A DNA stretch of 52,612 nt. It comes from Oscillospiraceae bacterium (lineage in GTDB: Bacteria; Bacillota; Clostridia; UBA1381; UBA9506). The notes beneath the pieces were generated by a model. It had not been told where the DNA came from and searched no databases. It saw nothing but the letters and a program-made list of their open reading frames with translations. Every line of letters begins with the position of its first letter. The first letter of the stretch is position 1. Made by a program: the position numbers and the translations under genes. Shown here piece after piece: positions 16,182 through 26,295 of this stretch. The stretch is taken from NCBI GenBank assembly GCA_015068555.1, contig SVKI01000009.1:1-52612 (forward strand). Direction: 5' to 3'.

Positions 16182-16970
16182 TTACTGTTTTGCTTTTTTA
16201 CGTCCCAGGATGATGAGCACAATGCCAACAATGAAGCAAACGCCTGCAACCCATTGCGAAATACGCAATGCGCCCAGCCATAAGCTATCCTCACGCAAAC
16301 CCTCAACCAGCATCCTGCCAAGTCCATAGCCGCTTGCATACACTAAGAACAGTTCTCCATTAAATGTCTGCCTCTTCTCATAGAGATGCAAAAGACCAAA
16401 AACCAACACATTCCATAAGGATTCATATAAAAAGGTGGGATGCACCGTTATGCCGCTGTTAACAAGCTTCATTCTGAAAATGGCCGTTTCCGTTAAGGCA
16501 CCGTAGGCCTCAGCATTGATAAAGTTACCCCAGCGCCCTATGATTTGTCCGATTAAAAGACCAAAGGCACAAACATCCAACATCTTACCAAAGGAAATCT
16601 CTTTCTTGCGACAATATATAAAAGTTGAAATGAAAGCACCTATGATAGCACCGTAAATCGCTATACCGCCTTCCCAGATTTTAAACACAGAAAGAAAGTC
16701 ATTCTTATAATCGGCCCACGAAAAAATGACATAGTAGAGTCTTGCCCCGACAATAGCAGAAGGCAGGCCGTATAAAAGCACATCTAAAAGGGTGTCAGAT
16801 GATATATCATAGCGCACGGCCTTCTTTTTGCAATACAGATAAGCCAGGATAATCCCCAGCGCAATACAAACGCCATACCAATGAATTGAAAGACCAAAAA
16901 AGTGAAAGCCTTCCGAAATGGTAAACGGACCTATGCCCAGCCCCGGAAAAGCAATGGTATTTTCCCTCAT
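16182..16970 (-). CDS. lgt: Prolipoprotein diacylglyceryl transferase
   Basis: Lgt is a membrane enzyme that moves diacylglycerol from phosphatidylglycerol to the lipobox cysteine of prolipoproteins. The 262-residue protein has about seven membrane segments. It has the family motif GRWGNFINAEAYG and the upstream FSWADYKN and GGIAIYGA elements. It lies 22 nt after ymfH, so it probably belongs to the ymfFH operon. Lipoproteins that need it occur in this window (35665-37672). Confidence 0.96.
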   Translation of the reverse strand: MRENTIAFPGLGIGPFTISEGFHFFGLSIHWYGVCIALGIILAYLYCKKKAVRYDISSDTLLDVLLYGLPSAIVGARLYYVIFSWADYKNDFLSVFKIWEGGIAIYGAIIGAFISTFIYCRKKEISFGKMLDVCAFGLLIGQIIGRWGNFINAEAYGALTETAIFRMKLVNSGITVHPTFLYESLWNVLVFGLLHLYEKRQTFNGELFLVYASGYGLGRMLVEGLREDSLWLGALRISQWVAGVCFIVGIVLIILGRKKAKQ

Positions 16971-16992
16971 ACAAATGCCCCCTTCAACGCGC

Positions 16993-18282
16993 TTAGCGCG
17001 GTTCTACAACAGAAAGCACACTACGCTCCGTATCAAAATATGTGCGCAATCTTTCATTTAATGAATCCACCGTAATATCTCTAATAACCTCGGCGTAATC
17101 AAACAGGCCGATGCCGTTAAAGGCTTGACTCATATATTCATGTGCCACGCCACTTAGGTTGTTAAACTGTTTGATGTAGCGACCCGTCATAGCACGCAGC
17201 ACACGCTCAGCATCCTCGGCCTTGATGCCTTCTGTCTGCGCCTTTTTAAGACCCTCAAAAACGATCGTTCGTACCATCTTCGGGTCTTGGCTTTCACCTG
17301 ATAAGGCGACATAGCCATATTCCTTTTCACAGGCGGTTTCAGCGCCCATGCCGCCTAAAATATAGCCCTCATTATATAACGTCGTGTAGATAGGACTTGT
17401 TTTTCCAAACAGGATTTCGCAAATGGCAGAAAGCTCCAAATCCTTACGCAAAAGCTCTTTCCCGTTGTAGCCACAATCAGGATCTTTAAAACCCAGCATA
17501 AACATGGGTACGCTCACATCCAGTTTTGTCGTCACTTCCGACTGCAACACCTGCTTCGGCTCGTTACCGTAAAAACGCTGAATCTCTTCTGCCGGTTTTT
17601 CTTTGTTTACAATATGCTTTTTAACGCAATCGCCTACCAGCTCCGGTGTAACATCACCAATCACAAACAAGCACATGTTGGAGGGATGATAAAAGGTGTT
17701 ATAGCAGGTGTAAAGCGTTTCTTTATCAATTTTCGCAATACTTTCCACCGTGCCGGCAATATCCACCCGCACAGGATGCTCGCTGAACATAGCACCCAGA
17801 AAGCTCATCATCAGCTGCCAGCCCGGATCATCGTCATACATGCCGATCTCCTGACCGATAATGCCCTGTTCTTTATCCACATTCTCATCTGTAAAGTACG
17901 GTTTTTGCACAAAGTCAAGCAAGATACCGAGATTTTCTGCAATGTCTTGTGTGCTTTCAAAGAGATAAGCCGTCACATGAAAGCTCGTGTATGCATTGGC
18001 ATTGGCACCGTGGCGTGCATAGCTTTCAAACACATTTGAGCCGTCGGGTTGTTCAAACATTTTATGTTCTAAAAAATGAGCGATTCCGTCTGGCAACACA
18101 ATCTGTTCTTTGCCCAACGGCGGAATAAAGCGATTATCCACAGAACCAAAATGCGTCCCAAACACGGCATAGCTTTTGCTGTATCCTTCCTTGGGCATAA
18201 CCGCAATTGTAAGACCGCTTTCGTGCTCTGCGGTGTATAATGTTTCCTGCAGAGTTTCATTATAATGTTTTGTAAATTGCAT
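16993..18282 (-). CDS. ymfH: M16 family peptidase, YmfH-like (active-site member)
   Basis: This is a 429-residue M16 (insulinase-type) protein. It keeps the inverted zinc motif HFLEH near residue 66, with the distal Glu further on. The C-terminal M16 lobe is present. It pairs with the preceding ymfF-like gene; only two nt separate the frames. This matches the Bacillus ymfF-ymfH pair, which databases label as associated with EF-P 5-aminopentanol modification. M16 proteins often work as active/inactive heterodimers, which fits here. Confidence 0.9.
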   Translation of the reverse strand: MQFTKHYNETLQETLYTAEHESGLTIAVMPKEGYSKSYAVFGTHFGSVDNRFIPPLGKEQIVLPDGIAHFLEHKMFEQPDGSNVFESYARHGANANAYTSFHVTAYLFESTQDIAENLGILLDFVQKPYFTDENVDKEQGIIGQEIGMYDDDPGWQLMMSFLGAMFSEHPVRVDIAGTVESIAKIDKETLYTCYNTFYHPSNMCLFVIGDVTPELVGDCVKKHIVNKEKPAEEIQRFYGNEPKQVLQSEVTTKLDVSVPMFMLGFKDPDCGYNGKELLRKDLELSAICEILFGKTSPIYTTLYNEGYILGGMGAETACEKEYGYVALSGESQDPKMVRTIVFEGLKKAQTEGIKAEDAERVLRAMTGRYIKQFNNLSGVAHEYMSQAFNGIGLFDYAEVIRDITVDSLNERLRTYFDTERSVLSVVEPR

Positions 18283-18284
18283 TG

Positions 18285-19562
18285 TTACGCCTCCTTTTTG
18301 CCTTTCATAACATACACCATTTCCGGCTTAATAACCTGTGCCACCTTCACAACATCATCCATTGTAACCGCCTGAATCTTCTCACATTGCTCCTGGATTG
18401 ACACATTGGTTCCGCTGACGGATTGACCCAGATAATAATCCTCTAAATAGCCGTTATCATCACCTAACGAGCGCAGAGAATTGATAATGCTTTTAACAGA
18501 AACATCAAATTCATAGGCAGAGATGTTGCCCTGCTTCATGTCTTCAATCTGCACAAAAATTTCATCTTCAGCCTTCTGACGGTTGGCATACTCAATGCCC
18601 GAAGCAATCACCATCAAACCCTTATAGCGATACAGACGCGATGCCGCATAATAGGCAAGACTCAGCTTTTCGCGCACATTATTAAAGAGCTTTGAATGGG
18701 CACCGCTTCCTAATATACTGTTATAGACCATGAGCGACGGATAGCGTGCATCTGTCGGCTTAACACCCGTATAAAAACCCATGGAAAGCTTAGCCTGTGA
18801 TACGTCAAAACTCTCCTCGATTCTTCTAACGCCTTCTTTGGGTATATATAAATCTGTTACAGGGTAGGCTTCCAGCGGCGTAATAGTGCTAAAGCGTTCT
18901 GTAACAAGCTTGCAAATAGCATCAATATCAGCCTCACCGGTTACAAACACATCCACAGGGCTTTCACTGATCACCTTATGATACTGCGCATAGAGTGACT
19001 CCGGCGTGATAGCGCGAACAGATTCCACATCACCCAACTCATGCACCGCATAGGACTCACCTTCGCACATATTTTCAATCAGACGCCACTGTGCATACGA
19101 GCGCTTATCGTTAATCAGAGCTTCAATATCGTTAATTAAGTTTTTCTTCTCCTGCTCCACATAATCAGAACGAAATGCGCTGTTTTCCACCTGTGGCTGA
19201 AAAACCATGTCAAACAAAAGCGCAACGGATTTTTGCACGCAGGTATCCCCACCGGGGATAAAACGGTCAGCTACCGTACTGATGGTAAAGGAAAGAATCT
19301 GGTCTTCCCCTTTGCGCCGGATGTCTGCATCAAAATAAGCACCGTACAAGGTTTGCAGATACCGGCCCAGTGTGGCACTGTCTGTGTACTGTTTATTACC
19401 GCGACGAATCACATCGGTGAGAAGCGCGTTTAAAGACGCTTCTTTAGCGGTTAACTGTCTATGAAAATGCAAGCCGACAGTCACTGTTTTAAACTGATTT
19501 GTTTGTATATGGTGCAGGCGCACGCCCGGCTTAATTACATATGTTTCTTTTTTTGTTTTCAT
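18285..19562 (-). CDS. ymfF: M16 family protein, YmfF-like (inactive partner)
   Basis: This 425-residue protein of the M16 fold lacks the HxxEH motif at the position where its partner has it; here the stretch reads LNALLTDVIRRG. The C-terminal lobe with the AYYAASRLYRYKGL region is conserved. It is directly upstream of the active partner. It therefore probably forms the structural half of a heterodimeric peptidase. It follows rsmI by about 20 nt in the long minus-strand operon. Confidence 0.88.
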   Translation of the reverse strand: MKTKKETYVIKPGVRLHHIQTNQFKTVTVGLHFHRQLTAKEASLNALLTDVIRRGNKQYTDSATLGRYLQTLYGAYFDADIRRKGEDQILSFTISTVADRFIPGGDTCVQKSVALLFDMVFQPQVENSAFRSDYVEQEKKNLINDIEALINDKRSYAQWRLIENMCEGESYAVHELGDVESVRAITPESLYAQYHKVISESPVDVFVTGEADIDAICKLVTERFSTITPLEAYPVTDLYIPKEGVRRIEESFDVSQAKLSMGFYTGVKPTDARYPSLMVYNSILGSGAHSKLFNNVREKLSLAYYAASRLYRYKGLMVIASGIEYANRQKAEDEIFVQIEDMKQGNISAYEFDVSVKSIINSLRSLGDDNGYLEDYYLGQSVSGTNVSIQEQCEKIQAVTMDDVVKVAQVIKPEMVYVMKGKKEA

Positions 19563-19583
19563 CCTGTCAATCCTTTCTGCCTG

Positions 19584-20453
19584 CTACTTTCTATCCTTCT
19601 CTTCTAAGGCTGCCGCATAAATCTCCCGTTTGGAAACATGGCGGTCTGTCGCAACGGCTTTTTGAGCATCTTTTGGGCTTAAGCCCTGCTCTTCATAGTA
19701 TTTAATATGTTCCAAAACAGATAAATTATTTAATTCGCATTCTTTTGGAAGCGGTTCCTGCTGGCCTTCCACCAAAAGCACATATTCCCCTTTCGGTTCA
19801 TGCATTTCATAATACGAAATGGCTTCTGTAAGAGAAACACGCATAAATTCTTCAAACTTTTTCGTCAGTTCCCGCGCAAGCACGATGCGCCTGTTCCCTA
19901 ACACATCATATAGGTCTTGCAGGGTTCTGCGCAATTTATGGGGCGCTTCGTAAAAAATCATAGTATAGGGTTGACCCACCAGCATCTCTAAATGCTCTTT
20001 TCTGCTTTTTTTGCTGACGCTTAAAAATCCTTCAAAAGAAAAACGACCGGTAGGGAGTCCTGAGGCAATGAGCGCTGAAACGGCCGCCGTGGCACCCGGT
20101 ACAGGCACAACGGGAATGTTATGGGCAATACACATGCGCACAAGCTCTTCACCGGGGTCTGAAATCGCCGGTGTTCCGGCATCTGATACCAAGGCAACTG
20201 TCTGACCTTCCAGCAATTTTTCAATCAAAAATTCGCCCTTTTGTTTTTCATTATGCTGAAAATAGCTGGTTAATGCGTTTTTTATTTCCAAGTGATTCAG
20301 TAGGGCTGCTGTTCTTCTTGTGTCCTCAGCAGCAACCAGATCAGCCTCCTGCAGCGTGCGTATAGCACGCAAGGTGATATCTTCGAGGTTTCCTATGGGC
20401 GTTGCCACGAGATAAAGTGTGCCTTTATCCAATTGATATTTCTTTTCCGTCAT
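19584..20453 (-). CDS. rsmI: 16S rRNA (cytidine-1402-2'-O)-methyltransferase
   Basis: RsmI methylates the ribose of C1402 in the decoding centre of 16S rRNA, using SAM. The 289-residue length is typical. Motifs are YLVATPIGNLEDITLRA near the N-terminus, SDAGTPAISDPG and PGATAAVSAL, all of the tetrapyrrole-methylase fold. A C-terminal RsmI helical domain (SPKDAQKAVA) is present. Its ATG overlaps the stop of trmN6 by four bases. Confidence 0.96.
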   Translation of the reverse strand: MTEKKYQLDKGTLYLVATPIGNLEDITLRAIRTLQEADLVAAEDTRRTAALLNHLEIKNALTSYFQHNEKQKGEFLIEKLLEGQTVALVSDAGTPAISDPGEELVRMCIAHNIPVVPVPGATAAVSALIASGLPTGRFSFEGFLSVSKKSRKEHLEMLVGQPYTMIFYEAPHKLRRTLQDLYDVLGNRRIVLARELTKKFEEFMRVSLTEAISYYEMHEPKGEYVLLVEGQQEPLPKECELNNLSVLEHIKYYEEQGLSPKDAQKAVATDRHVSKREIYAAALEEKDRK

Positions 20454-21154
20454 GCATTCTCCCCCGTATAAAGGCTCACAATCAAGCCGCTTTTTCTATT
20501 CTTCTGCCCTTCTATAACCATGAGCCGCGGCGTACTTCCCGATGCTTTGGCAAACAGCTCCAACCGTTTCGGTTCTACTTTTTCCCGCCGCATAACCGTC
20601 ATAATATCGGCCAGACGCTCCGGCCTATGTACCATATAAAACTTGCCGCCGCTACGTAGCAAAAAAGAAGCTGCCATCACGCAATCTTCCATTGAACAGC
20701 AAATTTCATGTCGGGCTATGGAAACCTGCTCGCGTGCATTTTGCTTACCTGTTTCGTATTTCATATACGGCGGATTACAGGTCACTACATGAAAGCTTTC
20801 CGCCGTGAAATGGCTTCTTACCTCCTTGAGGTCCCCTTCTATAATCTCAATATCGTCTGTCAAGTCGTTCAACTTTACACTTCTTTTGGCAATATCTGCC
20901 ATCTGCGGTTGAATCTCTAATCCACAATACGACGCCTGCTTCGCCTTTCTATGCAAAAGAAGCGGAACAATGCCGGTTCCCGTGCATAAATCCATCACCT
21001 TATCACCTGGCTTTACGCTTGCAAAGTCTGCCAGCTTTACAGCATCAGTTCCAAAGCGAAACTCATCTTTTCCCTGGATGATATAATAATCTTCTCCCAG
21101 ATTTTCAATTGTCTCATTCGGTTGTAAATTAGCCCGGTCCTCAATTGATTTCAT
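20450..21154 (-). CDS. trmN6: tRNA1(Val) (adenine37-N6)-methyltransferase
   Basis: This 234-residue class I SAM methyltransferase has the family N-terminus ([16 protein letters not shown]), the SAM loop [12 protein letters not shown] and the adenine-N6 catalytic motif CNPPYMKY. Genes of this family next to rsmI are usual in Firmicutes (yabB-yabC order). It overlaps recR by 14 bases and rsmI by four. Exact tRNA target is by family inference. Confidence 0.9.
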   Translation of the reverse strand: MKSIEDRANLQPNETIENLGEDYYIIQGKDEFRFGTDAVKLADFASVKPGDKVMDLCTGTGIVPLLLHRKAKQASYCGLEIQPQMADIAKRSVKLNDLTDDIEIIEGDLKEVRSHFTAESFHVVTCNPPYMKYETGKQNAREQVSIARHEICCSMEDCVMAASFLLRSGGKFYMVHRPERLADIMTVMRREKVEPKRLELFAKASGSTPRLMVIEGQKNRKSGLIVSLYTGENA

Positions 21155-21737
21155 GACGACCCTCCAGCGCCCGTGTCAGGGTTACCTCGTCGGCATATTC
21201 CAAATCGCCGCCTACGGGAATACCATGTGCCAGCCGCGTTGTCTTAATGCCAAAGTTTTTCAGCAGTTTGGCAATATACATAGCCGTCGCTTCCCCCTCT
21301 AAATTGGGGTTTGTGGCCATAATCACTTCGCGCACTTCACCCTTGTGAACCCTGTCTAACAATTCTTTGATGCGTATATCATCAGGGCCTATGCCGTCCA
21401 TGGGGGAAATCACTCCGTGCAGCACATGATAGAGGCCCTTAAATTCTCTGATTTTTTCAATTTTAATCACATCTTTCGGCTTCTCAACCACGCAGATAAG
21501 ACCTCTGTCTCTTCTTGTATCCGAACAAATTTCGCAAGGTACCTTTTCTGTCAGTGATTGGCAAACCGGACAAAAGGTGATATGGTCTTTAGCAGCTAAA
21601 AGCGCCTCTGAAAAGGCAACCACTTCTTGCCGCGGCATCTTCATTACATGGTAGGCAAGACGTTCTGCCGTTCGTTTACCGACACCGGGTAATTTTGCAA
21701 ATTCTTCAATTAGTCTTGCAATAGGTACAGCGTACAT
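21141..21737 (-). CDS. recR: Recombination protein RecR
   Basis: RecR works with RecO and RecF to load RecA at gaps. The 198-residue protein has the helix-hairpin-helix [15 protein letters not shown] and the zinc finger CPVCQ...CEIC. The Toprim domain runs from [10 protein letters not shown] to [19 protein letters not shown]. Its start overlaps the stop of the preceding gene (TGATG). In Bacillus recR sits beside yaaL-bofA; here that pair is 12 kb away and on the other strand. Confidence 0.97.
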   Translation of the reverse strand: MYAVPIARLIEEFAKLPGVGKRTAERLAYHVMKMPRQEVVAFSEALLAAKDHITFCPVCQSLTEKVPCEICSDTRRDRGLICVVEKPKDVIKIEKIREFKGLYHVLHGVISPMDGIGPDDIRIKELLDRVHKGEVREVIMATNPNLEGEATAMYIAKLLKNFGIKTTRLAHGIPVGGDLEYADEVTLTRALEGRHEIN

Positions 21738-22831
21738 CAGCCTTGCCCTCCATCCGTTGTTTCTTCCGGTTGCTCATCCTGCTTCTCACTCATCACAAAA
21801 GCACCCAGTTCGCGAGCCAAAATCTCTCCATATTCATCCGAACGCACGGCCGGTCTGCCGGCATAGTGCATCAGGGCAAAGCGAAGCACATCAATATCCT
21901 TAATACAAAAACATACCGGTGCAGTGCCCGGTCGGTTAAAGACAGAAAGTGCCTGCTGCACATCTGATAGCTCCTCTGTTTTTATCTCAATAAACGGTTT
22001 TTGATGACTCACAATATTTCCTTTAAAGTCTAAAAACATGGTTTCGTTATCTGAACAAATGGCATTTAAAACAGGAAAGTCAGGCAGTAGCGGAGAAAGC
22101 TGCCAGGAGGCCTTGGTTACGGCTGCAGCAAAGGCTGCACTTTTATGCCATATGCCCAGCATAGCACATTTTTGATTCACAAAGGAAGATACATAATCGC
22201 CGTAGTCCTCCGGCGTTATAAAACTGCCTGCTGTGGTAATGGCAAAAAGCGGCACCGTTGCAAAGGCCTGCATGGCGGATAATAACTCCAGACTTTCATC
22301 AATGTCTACACCTGTGATGCCCACGGCTGAAACCTCAGCCGCCTGCAAAGTGATTAATACAGCCAGGGCTTTTTTAAGGCCTTCTTCCCCTTCCTGTAAA
22401 CGCATACCGACACAAACAGGCAAGGATGAACCCTCGCGAACGGCATACAGTGCACATTTGGCCGTTAAAACATCAGCAAAATCCGTCATAAAAATCATAG
22501 ACATGCCTTCTTCTTCTAAAAAACGCGCCTGCCCAAGTATAGCTTGATAGTAATCATCATATAAAAGGTTGCCGCCCACCTCTTGTAAACCTTCTGTAAG
22601 TGGCGTAATCTGACCAGCCACAAAGGCGCTTTCGTCAGCTACCTCAAGCAACTTTTTGAGCACTTGTGCCTCCTGCTCGTTACAGGTTTTACACGGCGGC
22701 GCCAGTAAGATATGTGCGCCTGCCTCCACATGAAGATGAGCTTCCTGAGCGGCATCTGCCGTCAAAGGCGATATACTTAAAATATTAGATTGTAAAATCT
22801 GTTTTAACTGTGCCGGTGTAATAAAAATCAC
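21737..22831 (-). CDS. Degenerate methionine-synthase-like protein (homocysteine S-methyltransferase fold, catalytic cysteines lost)
   Basis: This is a 364-residue protein. By eye it aligns over residues 30-245 with the homocysteine domain of the MetH encoded at 32576-34957. Shared landmarks are [39 protein letters not shown] and [10 protein letters not shown]. The zinc-binding cysteines are gone: GFNCS of MetH corresponds to GITGV here, and GGCCGT to GIWHKS. The last 60 residues ([19 protein letters not shown]) resemble a fragment of the MetH pterin-binding domain. Methyl transfer by the normal mechanism is therefore not expected. It overlaps recR and follows the DUF4340 gene. A regulatory or structural role is possible; function unknown. 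Confidence 0.75.
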   Translation of the reverse strand: MIFITPAQLKQILQSNILSISPLTADAAQEAHLHVEAGAHILLAPPCKTCNEQEAQVLKKLLEVADESAFVAGQITPLTEGLQEVGGNLLYDDYYQAILGQARFLEEEGMSMIFMTDFADVLTAKCALYAVREGSSLPVCVGMRLQEGEEGLKKALAVLITLQAAEVSAVGITGVDIDESLELLSAMQAFATVPLFAITTAGSFITPEDYGDYVSSFVNQKCAMLGIWHKSAAFAAAVTKASWQLSPLLPDFPVLNAICSDNETMFLDFKGNIVSHQKPFIEIKTEELSDVQQALSVFNRPGTAPVCFCIKDIDVLRFALMHYAGRPAVRSDEYGEILARELGAFVMSEKQDEQPEETTDGGQG

Positions 22832-22841
22832 ATCCTGTTCT

Positions 22842-24182
22842 TTATGCTAATGTCTGCTCAATGACTAAAACCATGTTATCAATCTGTTTTTTACGAATGA
22901 GTAAATTACCCTCTCCGTTTACCTGTACATAGTAATTTCTGTCATCATATTCGCGACAGCTTACTTCTACCTGTTGACCGTCATTGCGGTTATAGGTAAT
23001 GGTATAAACAGGCGCCGAAGTTACCGGATCGTTGGTATAATCGTCCATCGTCAGACCGATGACGGCCTGATACGTCTTACGGAACACCTTTTCATCAATC
23101 TTTTTATCGTTAATGCTAAAGGATGTGCCTTTTATATTCATGGTATAGTTTTTGCCTTTGCCACTGATGTCGATAGAGCTTACATTCTGAATATTTTCAA
23201 TGTGAATCAGCTTATCGACAAGGTCACGGTAGCCGGGCTTTAAAAAGTCCAGTGTACCGGAGGACACCTGATAAATCGCGCTGTCACCCGCCAAACGGAT
23301 ATAGGTGTTATCTTCATAGAGTTCACCCACCGTAACCGTATAGCTCTTTGATCCATCAGCATTTTTAACCGTGTATTCTGCACGGGGTGTATCCAGGCCA
23401 TAACTGCCCTTTTGCTCTCCTGCCGCTATCACAGTAATCGCGGTTTGTTCTGCTATGTTTTCCAGTAAAAGATCTTCAATGTTATAAGCATTACCGGTTT
23501 TAATCAAGGGCTTCTTCATCTGCCATTCATATAAAGGCTCACCGGCATTATTAACGCTCACCTCTACGCGCTCTAACAGGATTTCTTCTGCGCCAGTCTT
23601 TTTAATGGAGATATAGGCCACATCCTGCGGCTCCATAAAATATATCTCTGTCTCAAGCAAGCGTGACAAGGAACAGGTTAAACTATCGCAACCGCTGGCA
23701 CTTTTGGTGTAAACCTTTGTTTCTCCCTCAACCATCAGGTAACACAGCGAACCATCAAGCGTTGTATCGCCGATTAAAATGGTATGTACCGTGCCATCTT
23801 TTAACGTAATCTTTGCCCGACGCGTAGGAGCATCTAAACCGTATTGAAGTAAATTCTCTGCATGTTCGTCTAAAAGCTCACGCGCCGTTACGGAAGCACA
23901 TTCATAAACCAGGGTTTCAATGCGGGAATTGCTTGCTTTAATACCCGGATTATCGTTTACAACCCAGCCTTCTCCACTGCGCGAAACAGTGTAGGTTTCT
24001 GTCAGGCTCTGTATCTGCACAGAGGCGATAGAGTCCTTTTCAACCTTAAACATGTTCACAGTTTGTATGCCTGAAATATCGGGTTTTTCCGGCTCGGGTT
24101 CATACACCGTGACCCAATAAAAGCCTCCTGCAAGCAGTGCTATCACTACTAATAAAATTAAAATCGTCCGTATCGGTTTCAT
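22842..24182 (-). CDS. DUF4340-type membrane-anchored protein
   Basis: This is a 446-residue protein with one N-terminal transmembrane helix (residues 4-26) and a large extracytoplasmic part. It contains repeated modules of the type QIQSLTETYTVSRSGEGWVV and KITLKDGTVHTILIG, as in DUF4340 proteins. Those are often linked to gliding/ABC-type exporters, but no ABC genes are adjacent here. The start at 24182 follows AAGGG nine nt upstream; the longer frame lacks a good ribosome binding site. Function unknown. Confidence 0.8.
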   Translation of the reverse strand: MKPIRTILILLVVIALLAGGFYWVTVYEPEPEKPDISGIQTVNMFKVEKDSIASVQIQSLTETYTVSRSGEGWVVNDNPGIKASNSRIETLVYECASVTARELLDEHAENLLQYGLDAPTRRAKITLKDGTVHTILIGDTTLDGSLCYLMVEGETKVYTKSASGCDSLTCSLSRLLETEIYFMEPQDVAYISIKKTGAEEILLERVEVSVNNAGEPLYEWQMKKPLIKTGNAYNIEDLLLENIAEQTAITVIAAGEQKGSYGLDTPRAEYTVKNADGSKSYTVTVGELYEDNTYIRLAGDSAIYQVSSGTLDFLKPGYRDLVDKLIHIENIQNVSSIDISGKGKNYTMNIKGTSFSINDKKIDEKVFRKTYQAVIGLTMDDYTNDPVTSAPVYTITYNRNDGQQVEVSCREYDDRNYYVQVNGEGNLLIRKKQIDNMVLVIEQTLA

Positions 24183-24276
24183 ATTTCTCATCCCTTCTCT
24201 CACTCTTACCTGTATTGTATCTGAAATTGCCTTGTTCTGCAATGATAAATCCGGATTCGTCACAAAAACTTTACAA

Positions 24277-25077
24277 TCATATATCCTCTCTCACCAGGCT
24301 GACCTCACCCATAAAAAGAACTTCTCGTTCGCCCCTCTCATTGACAATCACAAGCCCCGCTTCGTCGTCGATATCCATAACACGACCTCTGTATGTAATG
24401 CCTTCTTTCTGATACCTGATTTCCTTTCCCATCAGGCAACAAGCCTCTTTATATTCCGATAAAAAATCCGCCTGCGGCAAAGCTTTGTACAAGGCTGAAA
24501 ACTGTCTGATAAAAGCCGCAGCCAGTGCAATCGCATCAATCTCAGCCGTAGAGTTTATTTCTTCCAGAGAAATCGTCTTTCCTTGTATATCCGGGTGATA
24601 TCCCATAGCAGGCCTACGTAAATTAATACCCACTCCCAAAACGATATGCAAAGAATCTCCTTCGCTTGAAAACTGACCCTCTGCTAAGATGCCGCAAAGC
24701 TTTTTTCCCTCATATAACAGGTCATTGACCCACTTTATATCAACCCAGGTGCCTGACACATCATAAACTGCCCGGCGCATCGAGACAGCGGCGCCGGCCG
24801 TTATCAGACCAAGGTTATCACAAGATGCCAGCCGCAAAACAAGACTCATATAAAGTCCGTCTCCTAATGGTGAATGAAATGTCCGACCCATACGGCCTCT
24901 GCCAGCCGTCTGCTCGTGTGCCATCACAACAGTACCTTCTACGGCACCACGCCGAGCCTCTTCTTTGGCTATATCATTGGTCGAACCAACACTTTCATAA
25001 CAAAGCGCCTTTGAAAACAAGGAGCAATTTAAAAGTGCTTCAGACAGTCTTTTTTCCGCATACAAATCTCGTTTCAT
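24277..25077 (-). CDS. birA: Biotin--[acetyl-CoA-carboxylase] ligase, catalytic form without DNA-binding domain
   Basis: BirA activates biotin to biotinyl-AMP and attaches it to carboxylase carrier domains. The 266-residue protein starts almost directly with the ligase domain: SVGSTNDIAKEEA, biotin-binding GRGRMGRTF, KWVNDLLYEGKKLCGILAEG. A small C-terminal SH3-like domain (YRGRVMDIDDEAGLVIV) closes it. There is no N-terminal helix-turn-helix, so it cannot be a repressor. The start at 25077 has a weak GGGGTG upstream. It is the first gene of the long minus operon. Confidence 0.93.
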   Translation of the reverse strand: MKRDLYAEKRLSEALLNCSLFSKALCYESVGSTNDIAKEEARRGAVEGTVVMAHEQTAGRGRMGRTFHSPLGDGLYMSLVLRLASCDNLGLITAGAAVSMRRAVYDVSGTWVDIKWVNDLLYEGKKLCGILAEGQFSSEGDSLHIVLGVGINLRRPAMGYHPDIQGKTISLEEINSTAEIDAIALAAAFIRQFSALYKALPQADFLSEYKEACCLMGKEIRYQKEGITYRGRVMDIDDEAGLVIVNERGEREVLFMGEVSLVREDI

Positions 25078-25099
25078 GGTCTCACACCCCATCTCTTTT

Positions 25100-25128
25100 A
25101 TTGTACTACAATTAGTAAGGTGCGTCAA
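25100..25128 (-). promoter_or_regulatory. Sigma-A promoter of birA operon
   Basis: On the minus strand TTGACG (25128-25123) is separated by 17 nt from TACAAT (25105-25100), 23 nt before the birA start. It lies back to back with the spoIIP upstream region. Confidence 0.75.
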
Positions 25129-25138
25129 GCTTTTTCGT

Positions 25139-25146
25139 CATACATT
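25139..25146 (+). promoter_or_regulatory. Possible sigma-E -10 element of spoIIP
   Basis: CATACATT matches the sigma-E -10 consensus CATAYAHT. No good -35 (KMATATT) is seen at the expected distance, so the call rests on the -10 alone and on spoIIP being an early mother-cell gene. Confidence 0.35.
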
Positions 25147-25210
25147 GAACCATCCGTGCATAGAGATAAAGAACAGGATATTCATGTCTTTTCTATCCGG
25201 GAGGTTTCTT

Positions 25211-26275
25211 ATGTACAAGCATCAACATCACATCAGCGGGGTGTTTTTCCTTCCCCGCGGCTCCATTATTTCAATTATTTTGGCCGTGGTTGGTTTTATA
25301 GCTTTTTCACCCGTCTTTTTGCAGTTTCCTTCTGAAATTTCGTTTTATAAATCACTGCTGCAACAGGCTTTACCAATTCTCAGTCCAAATACCGACACAG
25401 TTTGGCGTGTAACGGATTATGATTTGCTGGCTAACACAATTTTAAGCATACAGTCTTCAGCGGAAATGAGAAAAAAATACGCCGCCCATTACGGCGGCGT
25501 TAAAAAGGAGGAAAATCCGGATACCGTTCTATACGAAGCAAATTCTCTCTCTGTTGCTGAAGAAGACCTTTCCACAGACAACATCAGTTTTATCAATTCC
25601 CCCGGTGCTCACATCGACGAAAATGAATTACTGCATGCACCGCTTTCCTTTGTTTCTAAAAATGACGAACCACGCGTACTCATCGTGCACACGCATACCT
25701 CAGAAGCCTATCAAAGTAGTCCTTCCTCACGCAGCGAACAACCTGACGAAAACGTGGTGCGCGTCGGCAAAGAAATCGCTACATACCTCAAAAAATCCGG
25801 TGTTTCCGTGATTCACGATACAACCAAAAATGACTCGCCCTCGTATAACCAATCCTACAAAAAGACAATGGCTGTTATCGACGAAAACTTAAAACGAAAT
25901 CAAACCCTTGAAATTGTCCTCGATATCCACAGAGATTATATCGAAAGAGAGGACGGTACCTTATCAAAACCAACCGCCATAGTTGACGGCAAAAAAGCAG
26001 CCCAAATTATGTTTGTTATAGGCACAGATGCTATGGACTTGTACCACCCAAACTGGCGACATAATCTAAGCTTTGCCGTAAAAATTCAAGACGAACTAAA
26101 CCGTATAGCACCGGGTTTGTGCCGTCCTATCAACATACGCACAGAGCGATTTAATCAGCATATGACAAAGGGTTCCATGATTATTGAGGTAGGCACCGGC
26201 GTCAACACATTAGAAGAGGCCATTTACTCCGGCGAGCTAATTGGCAAAGCAATAGGCAAAATTTTAACACAGTGA
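25211..26275 (+). CDS. spoIIP: Stage II sporulation protein P (engulfment hydrolase)
   Basis: SpoIIP is a septal peptidoglycan amidase/endopeptidase that works with SpoIID and SpoIIM to thin the septum and drive engulfment. The 354-residue protein has an N-terminal membrane anchor (about 15-37) and a C-terminal amidase domain. Metal-binding elements are VLIVHTHTSEAY, LDIHRDY and MIIEVGTGVNTLEEA. The start at 25211 follows GGGAGG six nt upstream. It is divergent from birA and convergent with spoVAD. Confidence 0.95.
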   Translation: MYKHQHHISGVFFLPRGSIISIILAVVGFIAFSPVFLQFPSEISFYKSLLQQALPILSPNTDTVWRVTDYDLLANTILSIQSSAEMRKKYAAHYGGVKKEENPDTVLYEANSLSVAEEDLSTDNISFINSPGAHIDENELLHAPLSFVSKNDEPRVLIVHTHTSEAYQSSPSSRSEQPDENVVRVGKEIATYLKKSGVSVIHDTTKNDSPSYNQSYKKTMAVIDENLKRNQTLEIVLDIHRDYIEREDGTLSKPTAIVDGKKAAQIMFVIGTDAMDLYHPNWRHNLSFAVKIQDELNRIAPGLCRPINIRTERFNQHMTKGSMIIEVGTGVNTLEEAIYSGELIGKAIGKILTQ

Positions 26276-26295
26276 GCAGGCATCATACTGACCGT

